A model generated the notes under the pieces. It was not told the DNA's origin. It was given only the letters and a program-made list of their open reading frames with translations, and did not search any database. A stretch of DNA of 5,506 nucleotides. It comes from an uncultured Bacteroidota bacterium (GTDB lineage Bacteria; Bacteroidota; Bacteroidia; 2-12-FULL-35-15). The DNA is taken from the NCBI GenBank assembly GCA_903833025.1, contig CAILDT010000379.1:1-5506 (forward strand). The letters run 5' to 3'. Positions 1 to 5,506 of this stretch are shown here, piece by piece. A program made the translations under genes and the position numbers. Every line of letters begins with the position of its first letter. Position 1 is the stretch's first letter.

Positions 1-388
1 AAGAATCTTTAGACCCAACTAAAATAGTGTAAGAGTTTCCACAAAATTTCCAAGCAACGCCGTTAAATAACCACAGTGAGTAACAAACTTCAAGATCTTC
101 TTTATCTATAATTGTGTCAGTGTAGGTTGTAGAAATGGTTGAATATGCCCCACCTATTAGGATAGTACCGTCATAGGGGTTATCTAAAGACCCAGAATAA
201 CTTCGGACTAATGCCCAGTAAGTTGGAACTCTGTCTGTAGGATCTGGAGTAATGGGGTCCCAATCAATTTTTATTTTTCCATAATCTACAGACCTTGCAA
301 CAATATTTGATTGGTAATAAACACTAATTACGGATGTAACTCCGTATCTTATACCAGAACCGTATCGTTTAGTGCCGTATTTTGCCAT
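1..388 (-). CDS. FN3-like tail/baseplate protein, N-terminal part (3' end outside window)
   Basis: An open frame starts at ATG 388 and runs without a stop for 129 codons to the left edge, so only the N-terminus is visible. It follows two tandem TAA codons that end the baseplate J gene, with a GGGGT element at 396-400 as a possible ribosome site. The first 16 residues carry three Tyr-Gly pairs (KYG, RYG, RYG). Residues about 36-125 look like a fibronectin type III-like beta sandwich: alternating strands, a KIKIDWDP strand, then WALVRSYSG, a PYDG turn, a C/Y-S-L strand and a WKFCG strand. Proteins of this look often follow baseplate J genes in phage tail modules and link the wedge to peripheral fibres. 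Its position matches gp7/Afp12 or P2 tail protein I, but I see no specific signature of either. The reading frame is secure; the function is inferred from context. Confidence 0.8.
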   Translation of the reverse strand, partial: MAKYGTKRYGSGIRYGVTSVISVYYQSNIVARSVDYGKIKIDWDPITPDPTDRVPTYWALVRSYSGSLDNPYDGTILIGGAYSTISTTYTDTIIDKEDLEVCYSLWLFNGVAWKFCGNSYTILVGSKDS

Positions 389-391
389 TTA

Positions 392-2140
392 TTATACCCC
401 GCCAGTAACAGTGCTTACTAAATTAGAAGCTAGCAAGTATGGAATCTCATTATCCGCTAGGGTAAGAGTATTAACTGTTGCAGCACCATCTTTTGATAGT
501 TGTGTTAATGCCACAGAAACGACTCCTTCTACATTTTGAATAGCTGAAGTAACTTCAGAGATGTTAATAGTTCTTGCAAAGCTATTATTTTCGTATTGAA
601 ATAAACCACCTGCACCTAACATAGCTTGATAAACTGCTAGTTTTATATCTGCATTTCTAAAAGAAGACTCTGCGGTAATAGTTGCTGACAGATATATTGG
701 CACATAAGTTGGTGGCAAAACAGTAACATCAGTACCAACTAAAATTTTATCTGCTAAATAAGAATCTACACTATACGAAAGATTATACCAGGCAGATGTA
801 GGAGTTAAAGAAATAGCTAATCCGTTTCCAACATAAGCGGTTGTAAGTGTGCTTGCTATGGTAAAGCTAGACGTAGTAGGTACTGCTGTAATAATTACGC
901 CTTGAAGATTATATGCTGTTGGGTTTACACCAGAAATATTAATAGTGTTTCCCACAGCAAATCCATGATCAGAATCAGTTGCAAAAGTAACGGCTGTACC
1001 GGTTGTGGCAATACCAATGATATTAGCTTGAGGGTATCCAGTAGCTGCTTGTCCATCATCCATAGGTTGAACGTATAAATTCACATTTGTGTAAGTAGTA
1101 GCTGAGGCATTAGCTTTTCCAACCCCTTCAGAAAGTAAAGCTAAGTATGCATAGTCGTTTAAAGTTATCGCTCTACGTCTTGTAGTAGCAGCAGCTTTAA
1201 TTTTTTTCTTTATATTAGTAAGACCATCAGAATCAGCACCACCAGTAGCAGGTGCGTTATTAGTTACCGTAAAGTAAGATGTTACTGCTGGGTCAACATT
1301 TCCTGGAAAAAAAGTAACTTCGGTAATAGCCAAAGACTTAATATTTCCTGCAGCACCAACACTAGTTTTATAGGTTGCACTTATTAGCTGGCCGCTTGGT
1401 GGGATCGCGCCGTTTACACCATCACCAAAAACAATATTTACAGTGCCGTCTTCGTTAGGAGAAAGCCCAAAAACTTTATCCTGAGGACCGGCTTCAATAA
1501 GATTATCCATATAAGACCAGCTACCAAAAGCAATTCCTTGACCAATATATGTTGTAACTGAATCATTAATTATACCTGAATCTGGAACAATAAAATATTG
1601 ATTAGCAGAACCATCAGAAGTACCAAGGTTTGCTGGAAGAGCAACATTGTACGTACTATCAATTAAGTCTGGACGATCTGTGTTTACTGTTTTTCCTTCT
1701 TGACAAAGCAGGGAAATTGTTGCGCCAGGGGCAACTGCTGTAGCAGCTACAAGGGTTTCAAAGTAAACTTCTGAATAAATGCCAAATGAAAGTGGAGCCA
1801 TAACTTGAGTACCCACAGGAATATCAAGTGTGTAATCACTAATGTTAGTAAAAGTTACGGTTACTGCTGCAGGAGTTGGGCCAGAAGGAATGTAGTCATA
1901 GATAGCTGCTAAGGAAAGCAAAGTACTGCGTTGAATTGCAGTATCTAAAGTAGTTTCGTTTGCAATGCGGTCTAGGTAATGAGACATAATGTCCCCCATA
2001 TATGCAAAAGATTCTACCAGTACGTGACCCAAATCTGAATAGTCTGTAGGGTCCCAGGTAGTTCCAGTACGTTCTTTAATAAGAGAAATTAAGTCTGCCT
2101 TTAATGCAGCAAAGTCTCTAGATGTATAGTCAATTTGCAT
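392..2140 (-). CDS. Baseplate J-like wedge protein (gp6/gpJ family)
   Basis: This 582-residue protein is a baseplate wedge component that would ring the hub and trigger sheath contraction. Seen features: an N-terminal TSRDFAALKADLISLI segment and a helical stretch (about 1-80) with LVESFAYMGDIMSHYLDR, typical of large phage J proteins; a beta region; the family hallmark VFGDGVNGAIPPSG at 237-250; a core helix with RRRAITLNDYAYLAL at 321-335; and a C-terminal domain with DKILVGTDVTVLPPTYVPI and ISEVTSAIQNVEGVVSV. Residues about 371-444 form an extra beta-rich domain not expected in the core fold (listed separately). The start at 2140 lies two bases after the gp25 stop, with GGGGT at 2145-2149 as a short-spaced ribosome site. 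The gene ends in tandem TAA TAA. The family assignment is strong; it is one of the most conserved genes in contractile tails. Confidence 0.93.
   Translation of the reverse strand: MQIDYTSRDFAALKADLISLIKERTGTTWDPTDYSDLGHVLVESFAYMGDIMSHYLDRIANETTLDTAIQRSTLLSLAAIYDYIPSGPTPAAVTVTFTNISDYTLDIPVGTQVMAPLSFGIYSEVYFETLVAATAVAPGATISLLCQEGKTVNTDRPDLIDSTYNVALPANLGTSDGSANQYFIVPDSGIINDSVTTYIGQGIAFGSWSYMDNLIEAGPQDKVFGLSPNEDGTVNIVFGDGVNGAIPPSGQLISATYKTSVGAAGNIKSLAITEVTFFPGNVDPAVTSYFTVTNNAPATGGADSDGLTNIKKKIKAAATTRRRAITLNDYAYLALLSEGVGKANASATTYTNVNLYVQPMDDGQAATGYPQANIIGIATTGTAVTFATDSDHGFAVGNTINISGVNPTAYNLQGVIITAVPTTSSFTIASTLTTAYVGNGLAISLTPTSAWYNLSYSVDSYLADKILVGTDVTVLPPTYVPIYLSATITAESSFRNADIKLAVYQAMLGAGGLFQYENNSFARTINISEVTSAIQNVEGVVSVALTQLSKDGAATVNTLTLADNEIPYLLASNLVSTVTGGV
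809..1030 (-). other. Inserted small beta domain within baseplate J protein
   Basis: Residues about 371-444 interrupt the usual J-family order between the VNLYVQPMDDG strand and the helix WYNLSYSVDSYLADK. The segment has a recognisable pattern: a TGTAVTFAT strand, DHGFAVGNTINISGV (an H-G-F/V-G-x-x-I-x-I-S-G motif), a PTAYNLQG turn, an ITAVPTTSSFTIA pair of strands, then YVGNG. Modules of this HGF-VGD-ISG type recur as inserts or repeats in many phage tail and decoration proteins, from memory of such sequences. It is probably a surface-exposed accessory domain. The boundaries are estimated by eye. Confidence 0.6.
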
Positions 2141-2142
2141 GA

Positions 2143-2535
2143 TTACCCCGCAATAATTCCGCTGTATGTTATGGTGCCAGTATTGATGGTTAGAGATGTA
2201 AGTGTATCATCTGGAAGATGTAAAGACAGTATTACGTTTTCAGTACCGTCAACGTTTTCTCCAGCAAACTCTATAGAGGTAACGTTCACTTCTGGAAGCC
2301 ATTTTCCTATTGCCTGTGTGATAGCCACCGGTATAGCCTTTTGAGCATCATTGTCATTTTCAAAAAGTGAGCCACTCCAATCGACCCCATAGGTAGGCAG
2401 CATAGGTCTCTGCCCTACATAAGTGGAAAGAAGGGTTAAGACCCTATCAACATATATTTTGGCAGGGGAAGTTGTGTTTTGAACTATACCTTGAGTTCCA
2501 ATAGTATAGGGAAAACTAACAGCTTGTTGCGTCAT
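2143..2535 (-). CDS. gp25-like baseplate wedge protein
   Basis: This 130-residue protein belongs to the GPW/gp25 family (T4 gp25, P2 gpW, Afp9, TssE). It joins the baseplate wedge to the first sheath ring; the old lysozyme label of the family is not supported by a catalytic site here. Seen features: a short N-terminal strand region, a helix at about 26-40, the family core GQRPMLPTYGVDWSGSLFE at 41-59 (Arg and Pro-x-Tyr-Gly correspond to the conserved E/x-R...P-x-x-G segment), a helix AITQAIGKWLP, and paired C-terminal strands VTSIEFAG and VILSLHLP. An in-frame ATG at 2553 would add six residues. I chose 2535 because it makes a 4-base ATGA overlap with the spike gene and has GGGAG seven bases upstream. 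The length is normal for the family. Confidence 0.92.
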   Translation of the reverse strand: MTQQAVSFPYTIGTQGIVQNTTSPAKIYVDRVLTLLSTYVGQRPMLPTYGVDWSGSLFENDNDAQKAIPVAITQAIGKWLPEVNVTSIEFAGENVDGTENVILSLHLPDDTLTSLTINTGTITYSGIIAG

Positions 2536-3137
2536 GATTGGACTCCCATCCATACAGGGTGTTCAGGATTTCCGGCTATAAACATAACCCAAACTAATTG
2601 ACCTACTGCCGGCACAGCTCTATGAAAAGTATGCTCAGGAATTTTTACCGAAGTACTAGAAGATGTTGTTCCCGGTGCCGATAATCCACTAGCTGTAGTA
2701 TATAAACTTGTTTCTTTTGTATCGGTTGTAGAGGTAGGGGCATTTACTACGACGCCTTTATTAACCATAGTTTTAGTTGTTGTGTGGGGATGGTTTAGTT
2801 GCCCACCGCCACTTTTAGCAACAACAGTTAATGCTGGAATGGTTACTGAGCCGCCTTGAGGATCAGATGCAGTTGTAGAAGTAGTTGTTAATAGTGCTGC
2901 AATTTGAGCTGCTGTATGTGGTTGATGATCTGGGTGATAAGAACTATCCGAAATAGGTAAACAGGCTTCTGCCCAGTTATGAGCTGCCTCTCCGGTAATT
3001 TGTTGTACTTGTACTTTAATTCTATTTCTTTTTAAAGGGTCAGTAACATCAACAACTTTTGCAGAGTAGATACCTGGATATACGGGACGCCCGATAGGGT
3101 CTAAACCATACTCTGATTCTAATTGTCCATGAGCCAT
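2532..3137 (-). CDS. gp5/gpV-like OB-fold baseplate spike protein
   Basis: This 201-residue protein is the likely central spike or its OB-fold collar beneath the hub. The N-terminal half of an OB fold is visible at about 20-62: GIYSAKVVDVTDP, then KRNRIKVQVQQI, then WAEACLPI, the usual order for T4 gp5, VgrG and P2 gpV. The closing strands are at 172-200: HRAVPAVGQLVWVMFIAGNPEHPVWMG, matching the family P-x-x-G-x-x-V-W-V-x-F-x-x-G-(x)n-H-P-V-x-x-G pattern. About 108 residues separate these halves, rich in Ser/Thr and carrying His clusters (HPDHQPH near 68-74 and HPH at 116-118). No C-terminal beta-helix and no lysozyme domain are present, since the protein ends just after the OB fold. The start at 3137 shares one base with the upstream stop (TAATG), with GGAAAGG about ten bases before it. 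The family call is good; the tip role of the insertion is unknown. Confidence 0.88.
   Translation of the reverse strand: MAHGQLESEYGLDPIGRPVYPGIYSAKVVDVTDPLKRNRIKVQVQQITGEAAHNWAEACLPISDSSYHPDHQPHTAAQIAALLTTTSTTASDPQGGSVTIPALTVVAKSGGGQLNHPHTTTKTMVNKGVVVNAPTSTTDTKETSLYTTASGLSAPGTTSSSTSVKIPEHTFHRAVPAVGQLVWVMFIAGNPEHPVWMGVQS
2543..2547 (-). promoter_or_regulatory. Ribosome binding site of the gp25-like gene
   Basis: GGGAG on the minus strand lies seven bases before ATG 2535, inside the end of the spike gene. The alternative ATG at 2553 has no comparable purine-rich element, so this site decides the start. Together with the ATGA overlap it suggests translational coupling to the spike gene. Confidence 0.7.
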
Positions 3138-3751
3138 TATCTTAGAACCTTTCCACTATTCTTAGCAGACCATTGTACAGTTTGTTTTATGTTTGCTGTA
3201 TTTGGCGGTGTTTTTTTAAAAGGAGTGCTTCCAGATACTGTGGGTACAGCAACCGCGGAAGTTTTTTGCACAGCTGTTGACCCAGTAATTCCATAGGTAG
3301 AGGTCAAATCTGATGAGTTAGGGGATAACGAATACTCAGTAAGACCTGAATCAGATGGCTCTAAAGATTGACCGGCAAAATCATTTTGAATGTCTCTGGT
3401 GTCAGATCTAGATCTAGCATCTTTGTCTACTTCGCCTATAATATCTGTACCTATTTCCAGTAACATCATATAGTTAGCCAAACTACCGCCAAAGATATGT
3501 TTAATAGAAAGAACAGTCCAATACCCAGACATACCATTTGGCAAACCATCAAGATAAATAGGATCATAAGGTCGCAAAGTAGCGTGACCTACAACACTGA
3601 CTACTGCTCTATGTTGATACTTATGGGCGTTACTATATGCTTGAGCTACTAACTTAGACTCAGTTAAATCTTTAACAACTTCATGAGTATGGTGCTTTTT
3701 AAAGATTGCTTTTTGACTTGCATCAGCTTTATTATTAGAAAAGTTACTCAT
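3137..3751 (-). CDS. Baseplate hub, C-terminal gpD/gp27-like part on a separate ORF
   Basis: This 204-residue protein appears to be the detached last domain of the hub encoded just upstream. Residues about 30-106 follow the C-terminal domain of gpD/VgrG-type hubs: a helix SKLVAQAYSNAHKYQHRA, a strand AVVSVVGHATLRPYDPIYLDGL (the family G-x-P-x-L-x-x-G-x-x-V-x-L pattern, here with Arg-Pro-Tyr-Asp), then GMSGYWTVLSIKHIFGG (G-x-Y-x-V-x-x-x-x-H) and YMMLLEIGTD. The N-terminus is basic with a HHTH cluster at 20-23. Residues 107-204 are Ser/Thr/Pro-rich and low in hydrophobics, probably flexible, ending in a short basic segment. The start ATG at 3751 overlaps the hub N-part stop by four bases (ATGA), and the Shine-Dalgarno element is weak, so coupled translation is likely. 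No enzymatic motif is visible. Confidence 0.78.
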   Translation of the reverse strand: MSNFSNNKADASQKAIFKKHHTHEVVKDLTESKLVAQAYSNAHKYQHRAVVSVVGHATLRPYDPIYLDGLPNGMSGYWTVLSIKHIFGGSLANYMMLLEIGTDIIGEVDKDARSRSDTRDIQNDFAGQSLEPSDSGLTEYSLSPNSSDLTSTYGITGSTAVQKTSAVAVPTVSGSTPFKKTPPNTANIKQTVQWSAKNSGKVLR

Positions 3752-4611
3752 GTAGTACCAATTTTCTTTAAAAAGTATGAGTTATTGGGACTAACAACTC
3801 CTGATGTTCCCTTTTTAGGTGCAGTATGGGCGTGTGTTGCTTTTACTACGGCACCAGTTTTAGAGTTTGTACCAGTCATAACTCTGTCTACACGAACACC
3901 CATTTCAGGAGATTGATCTGAAATAATAGGTTCAAAGGAAAGAACAGTACCTGTCATACGCAGTTCTTTTGGAATTACTCCGCCAACTTCATCATCTACA
4001 TAGTTAAAGTATGGGGCTGATTTTTTCTTACTTTGATAAATTTTATCCTTAGATACAAAAGTAATAGTGGTGTTATCAGTTAATAATGCAAACCCTGTTT
4101 GCTGTGCTAAACGACGGCAAAGCTGCCAGTCACTTTGACCGGCTTGAACAATTTGATCCCTAACTCTAGGGTCTCTTTGGGTAACAGCTTGCATACCATG
4201 TTTTTTTGCAATCTTTGTAACTACTTGGTCAGCCGTAGATTTAGTGTAAATTTTTTGATCTGTATTCTTTAATACCCAAGAAGCTCCAACGCATACTACG
4301 TCTGTATTTCCACCTTGATGAGAGTTATCCTGTTGAATATGAACAACATATCCCTTCCAGGTTTTTTTAAGTTTACCTGAACGATAGTTAAACACTACAG
4401 GATTTCCAGAGGATATAGATTCTCTTTTATTTGCAGGCTTACCTTTGTAGTGTAAAACAAGACGGTCATGTTCTTCAGGATTTTGGTACAACTCAGCGCC
4501 AATTAAATGAAGATCCATATCTGGAGATTTTGGAAAACCAACGGCAAAGTTACTATCTTTTGCGTTTGAACCCCAAACAAAATTTTGATGTGCTGGACTA
4601 CTAGTTACCAT
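3748..4611 (-). CDS. Baseplate hub, N-terminal gpD/gp27-like part
   Basis: This 287-residue protein belongs to the late-control gpD/gp27/VgrG hub family, which forms the trimeric ring between tail tube and spike. Visible landmarks: a first beta-barrel region with SSGNPVVFNYRSGKLKKTWKG at 67-87 and GYVVHIQQ, a strand DVVCVGASWVLKNTDQKIY at 104-122, then the most typical stretch: TADQVVTKIAKKHGM followed by QAGQSDWQLCRRLAQQTGFAL at 156-176 and TTITFVSKDKIY. The segment FEPIISDQSPEMGVRVDRVMTG with KTG is where family members continue into their last domain, but here the ORF stops soon after a HAH motif. That last domain is in the next gene. An ATG at 4710 in the same frame would add 33 residues lying entirely inside the LysM gene. 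I prefer 4611, which leaves an 11-base overlap and begins MVTSSPAHQ. The ribosome site is weak (GGGTG). Confidence 0.87.
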   Translation of the reverse strand: MVTSSPAHQNFVWGSNAKDSNFAVGFPKSPDMDLHLIGAELYQNPEEHDRLVLHYKGKPANKRESISSGNPVVFNYRSGKLKKTWKGYVVHIQQDNSHQGGNTDVVCVGASWVLKNTDQKIYTKSTADQVVTKIAKKHGMQAVTQRDPRVRDQIVQAGQSDWQLCRRLAQQTGFALLTDNTTITFVSKDKIYQSKKKSAPYFNYVDDEVGGVIPKELRMTGTVLSFEPIISDQSPEMGVRVDRVMTGTNSKTGAVVKATHAHTAPKKGTSGVVSPNNSYFLKKIGTT

Positions 4612-4882
4612 AAGGCACCCGTAAAATTGTTCCAGGAGAAATATCAAATGGGTCAGTAATTTCTGGATTAATTTCCATAATTTCCCACCAATATTTAGCG
4701 CCAATACCAAAAACTTCAGAAAGACTAGAAAGAGAATCTCCTTCTTTCCAAGTATAAGAAATATAGTTAAGAGTGTTAGAAGTAGGAAAACGTCTAAACA
4801 CCGAAATAATATAGTCTCCAGTGTATTTATGCTGTGTTTGAGCTAATGGCCCATCGTAATATCTAGATACTCGCTCTATCAT
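4601..4882 (-). CDS. Small LysM-domain baseplate protein (gp53/gpX-like)
   Basis: This 93-residue protein carries one LysM domain at about 43-90: YTWKEGDSLSSLSEVFGIG, then KYWWEIMEINPEI, then the closing ISPGTILRVP. The pattern Y-x-x-x-x-G-D-S-L-x-x-(L/I)-(A/S)-x-x-x-(F/Y)-G, the W-x-x-I-x-x-x-N core and the P-G-x-x-L-x-(I/V)-P end are all present. In contractile tails such proteins (P2 gpX, the LysM part of Afp7/Pvc7, T4 gp53) are structural baseplate parts rather than cell-wall enzymes. The domain here probably contacts the tube initiator, hub or wedge. The N-terminal 42 residues have no clear motif, with RYYDG at 7-11. The start overlaps the upstream stop by four bases (ATGA), with an AGGA about 12-15 bases before it. 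There is no signal peptide or membrane segment, which argues against an exported hydrolase. Confidence 0.85.
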   Translation of the reverse strand: MIERVSRYYDGPLAQTQHKYTGDYIISVFRRFPTSNTLNYISYTWKEGDSLSSLSEVFGIGAKYWWEIMEINPEITDPFDISPGTILRVPYGN

Positions 4883-5484
4883 GCTGGTGGTTTTCCTGTC
4901 GTTTGTGTAGTGCTCTTAAGGTATCCACGAAGATTTGTTGCATTTAATCCTGTTCCAAAGGCTTTCTGTGCCTCTGCATTCCAAAGAGCTGGGTAACGAG
5001 AGAATGTAATGGTTACGGTACTTAACATAGGTACCATGTATTCGTTGAACATTGCGTGGTTTACGTTAAAACTGGCAACCGAACCAAAGTAAACTAAATT
5101 TTCGTTTAACTGTAGCCAGCAAGGTACACCAGTAGTGTACCCAAAATCAGAGGTGGCTCCTTTATAACTAGGGCTTAAAAGTAAAGAACTGTTTAATGGA
5201 TCACCATTTAAAACTCGATAAAGAAATTCAATATCATATTCGGTTCCACGATTAAGAATTCCTTCTCTTTCTATAGGATCTAAAGCTCGTCCATAAACCG
5301 TTTTTTCAATAACTCTGGGTGTAGACATGCGTAGATAACTCATATCAGGAATTCTATTTAAGTACAGTTCAATAGTAACGTTTTGATTACCGGCAAGTAA
5401 AGTAGCAGGATCGGATTGTCCTAAAGTCCAGTCAACTGAATTATTAGAGGCTGTGCTATAGGTAATAGTAGTGGGGTTATACAT
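4879..5484 (-). CDS. CIS-tube/tube-initiator-like baseplate protein
   Basis: This 201-residue protein resembles the tube-initiation/CIS tube family found just before LysM and hub genes (N-terminal part of Afp7/Pvc7, analogous to T4 gp48/gp54). Support: the N-terminal YNPTTITYS matches the family's short NP-x-x-(I/L)-x-(Y/x)-S opening; a strand VTIELYLNRIPD at 36-47 fits the T-x-x-L-x-F-D region; YDIEFLYRVLNG at 83-94 and PCWLQLNENLVYFGSVASFNVNHAMFNEYMVPMLSTVTITFSRY at 121-164 follow the late G-x-(V/I)-x-x-(F/Y)-x-x-x-x-x-x-F-x-x-x-x-x-P pattern and its final strand. The adjacent LysM gene, often fused in relatives, strengthens the call. The C-terminus after 175 is polar. The frame stays open upstream of ATG 5484 to the window edge, so a longer start cannot be excluded, but a possible upstream stop at 5489-5491 in another frame and GGGGT at 5494-5498 favour 5484. 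Confidence 0.75.
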   Translation of the reverse strand: MYNPTTITYSTASNNSVDWTLGQSDPATLLAGNQNVTIELYLNRIPDMSYLRMSTPRVIEKTVYGRALDPIEREGILNRGTEYDIEFLYRVLNGDPLNSSLLLSPSYKGATSDFGYTTGVPCWLQLNENLVYFGSVASFNVNHAMFNEYMVPMLSTVTITFSRYPALWNAEAQKAFGTGLNATNLRGYLKSTTQTTGKPPA

Positions 5485-5488
5485 AAAT

Positions 5489-5506
5489 CTAAAACCCCAT
5501 CTGTGA
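5489..5506 (-). CDS. Possible 3' end of upstream tail gene (last five codons)
   Basis: In one minus-strand frame the right edge reads Ser-Gln-Met-Gly-Phe followed by TAG at 5489-5491, four bases before the next start. This spacing fits the packing of all other junctions here, so it may be the end of the upstream gene. Eighteen bases cannot prove coding, and the product is unknown. Confidence 0.3.
   Translation of the reverse strand, partial: SQMGF

Noticed and set aside
389..391. Intergenic promoter or terminator between the J gene and the left-edge gene
   Set aside because: The gap is three bases with tandem stops; TATAAT appears there on the minus strand by chance from GTA TAA TAA, without a matching -35 that I could identify.
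1307..1313. T TTT TTT heptamer in the baseplate J gene
   Set aside because: A -1 shift would hit TGA within a few codons in the middle of a conserved protein; most likely incidental Phe-Phe codons.
2135..2344. Plus-strand open frame of 69 codons
   Set aside because: It lies antisense within the gp25-like gene, shows no family pattern, and is the only use of the plus strand there; a shadow of the real gene.
2143..2535. Lysozyme activity for the gp25-like protein
   Set aside because: Older family naming suggests lysozyme, but there is no catalytic motif and the family is structural.
3683..3916. Plus-strand open frame of 77 codons across the hub split
   Set aside because: It is antisense to two well-supported hub ORFs, with no ribosome site or recognisable motif.
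4200..4207. A AAA AAA C slippery heptamer in the hub gene, in the correct frame for -1 shifting
   Set aside because: The -1 frame meets a TAG within about 15 codons, and programmed shifting in tail genes is known for tail-chaperone pairs, not hubs. It encodes ordinary Lys-Lys.
4612..4710. Hydrophobic 33-residue leader on the hub, resembling a membrane anchor
   Set aside because: It is an out-of-frame reading of the LysM core; the start at 4611 explains the layout better.
4601..4882. LysM protein as an endolysin or cell-wall hydrolase
   Set aside because: There is only a single LysM domain, no catalytic domain, and a position between tube initiator and hub genes; structural use fits better.

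Overview
The window is one densely packed, all-minus-strand segment of a contractile-tail baseplate module. It most likely comes from a myovirus-type bacteriophage or prophage that is AT-rich by eye. Seven coding regions read right to left, with gaps or overlaps of at most 11 bases. A possible upstream gene contributes only its last few codons at the right edge. There is no stretch over 300 bases without a gene, and I see no internal promoter, terminator, tRNA, repeat array or mobile element. The host cannot be named from the sequence. Gene order and the FN3-like tail protein fit phage, but the same core occurs in phage-derived injection systems (eCIS, tailocins), which the window alone cannot exclude.

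In transcription order (high to low coordinates): a tube-initiator/CIS-tube-like protein (4879-5484); a small LysM baseplate protein (4601-4882); the N-terminal part of a gpD/gp27-like hub (3748-4611); a separate ORF with the C-terminal hub domain plus a Ser/Thr-rich tail (3137-3751); a gp5/gpV-like OB-fold spike with a large histidine-containing insertion (2532-3137); a gp25-like wedge protein (2143-2535); a baseplate J/gp6-like wedge protein with an inserted beta domain (392-2140); and the start of an FN3-like tail protein that runs off the left edge (1-388). The last gene is open to the window edge and covers what would otherwise look like a 390-base gap.

Together the products would build the centre of the baseplate. 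The tube initiator and LysM protein sit on the hub, the hub carries the OB-fold spike, and gp25 and J form the wedge that nucleates the sheath and links to peripheral tail proteins. The order parallels Afp7-Afp8-Afp9-Afp11-Afp12 of injection systems. Here the single VgrG-like Afp8 is spread over three ORFs, and no PAAR tip gene lies at the usual place. Two starts were shortened: the hub N-part to 4611 and gp25 to 2535. I found no clearly new system; the unusual points are the split hub, the spike insertion and the domain inserted in J.
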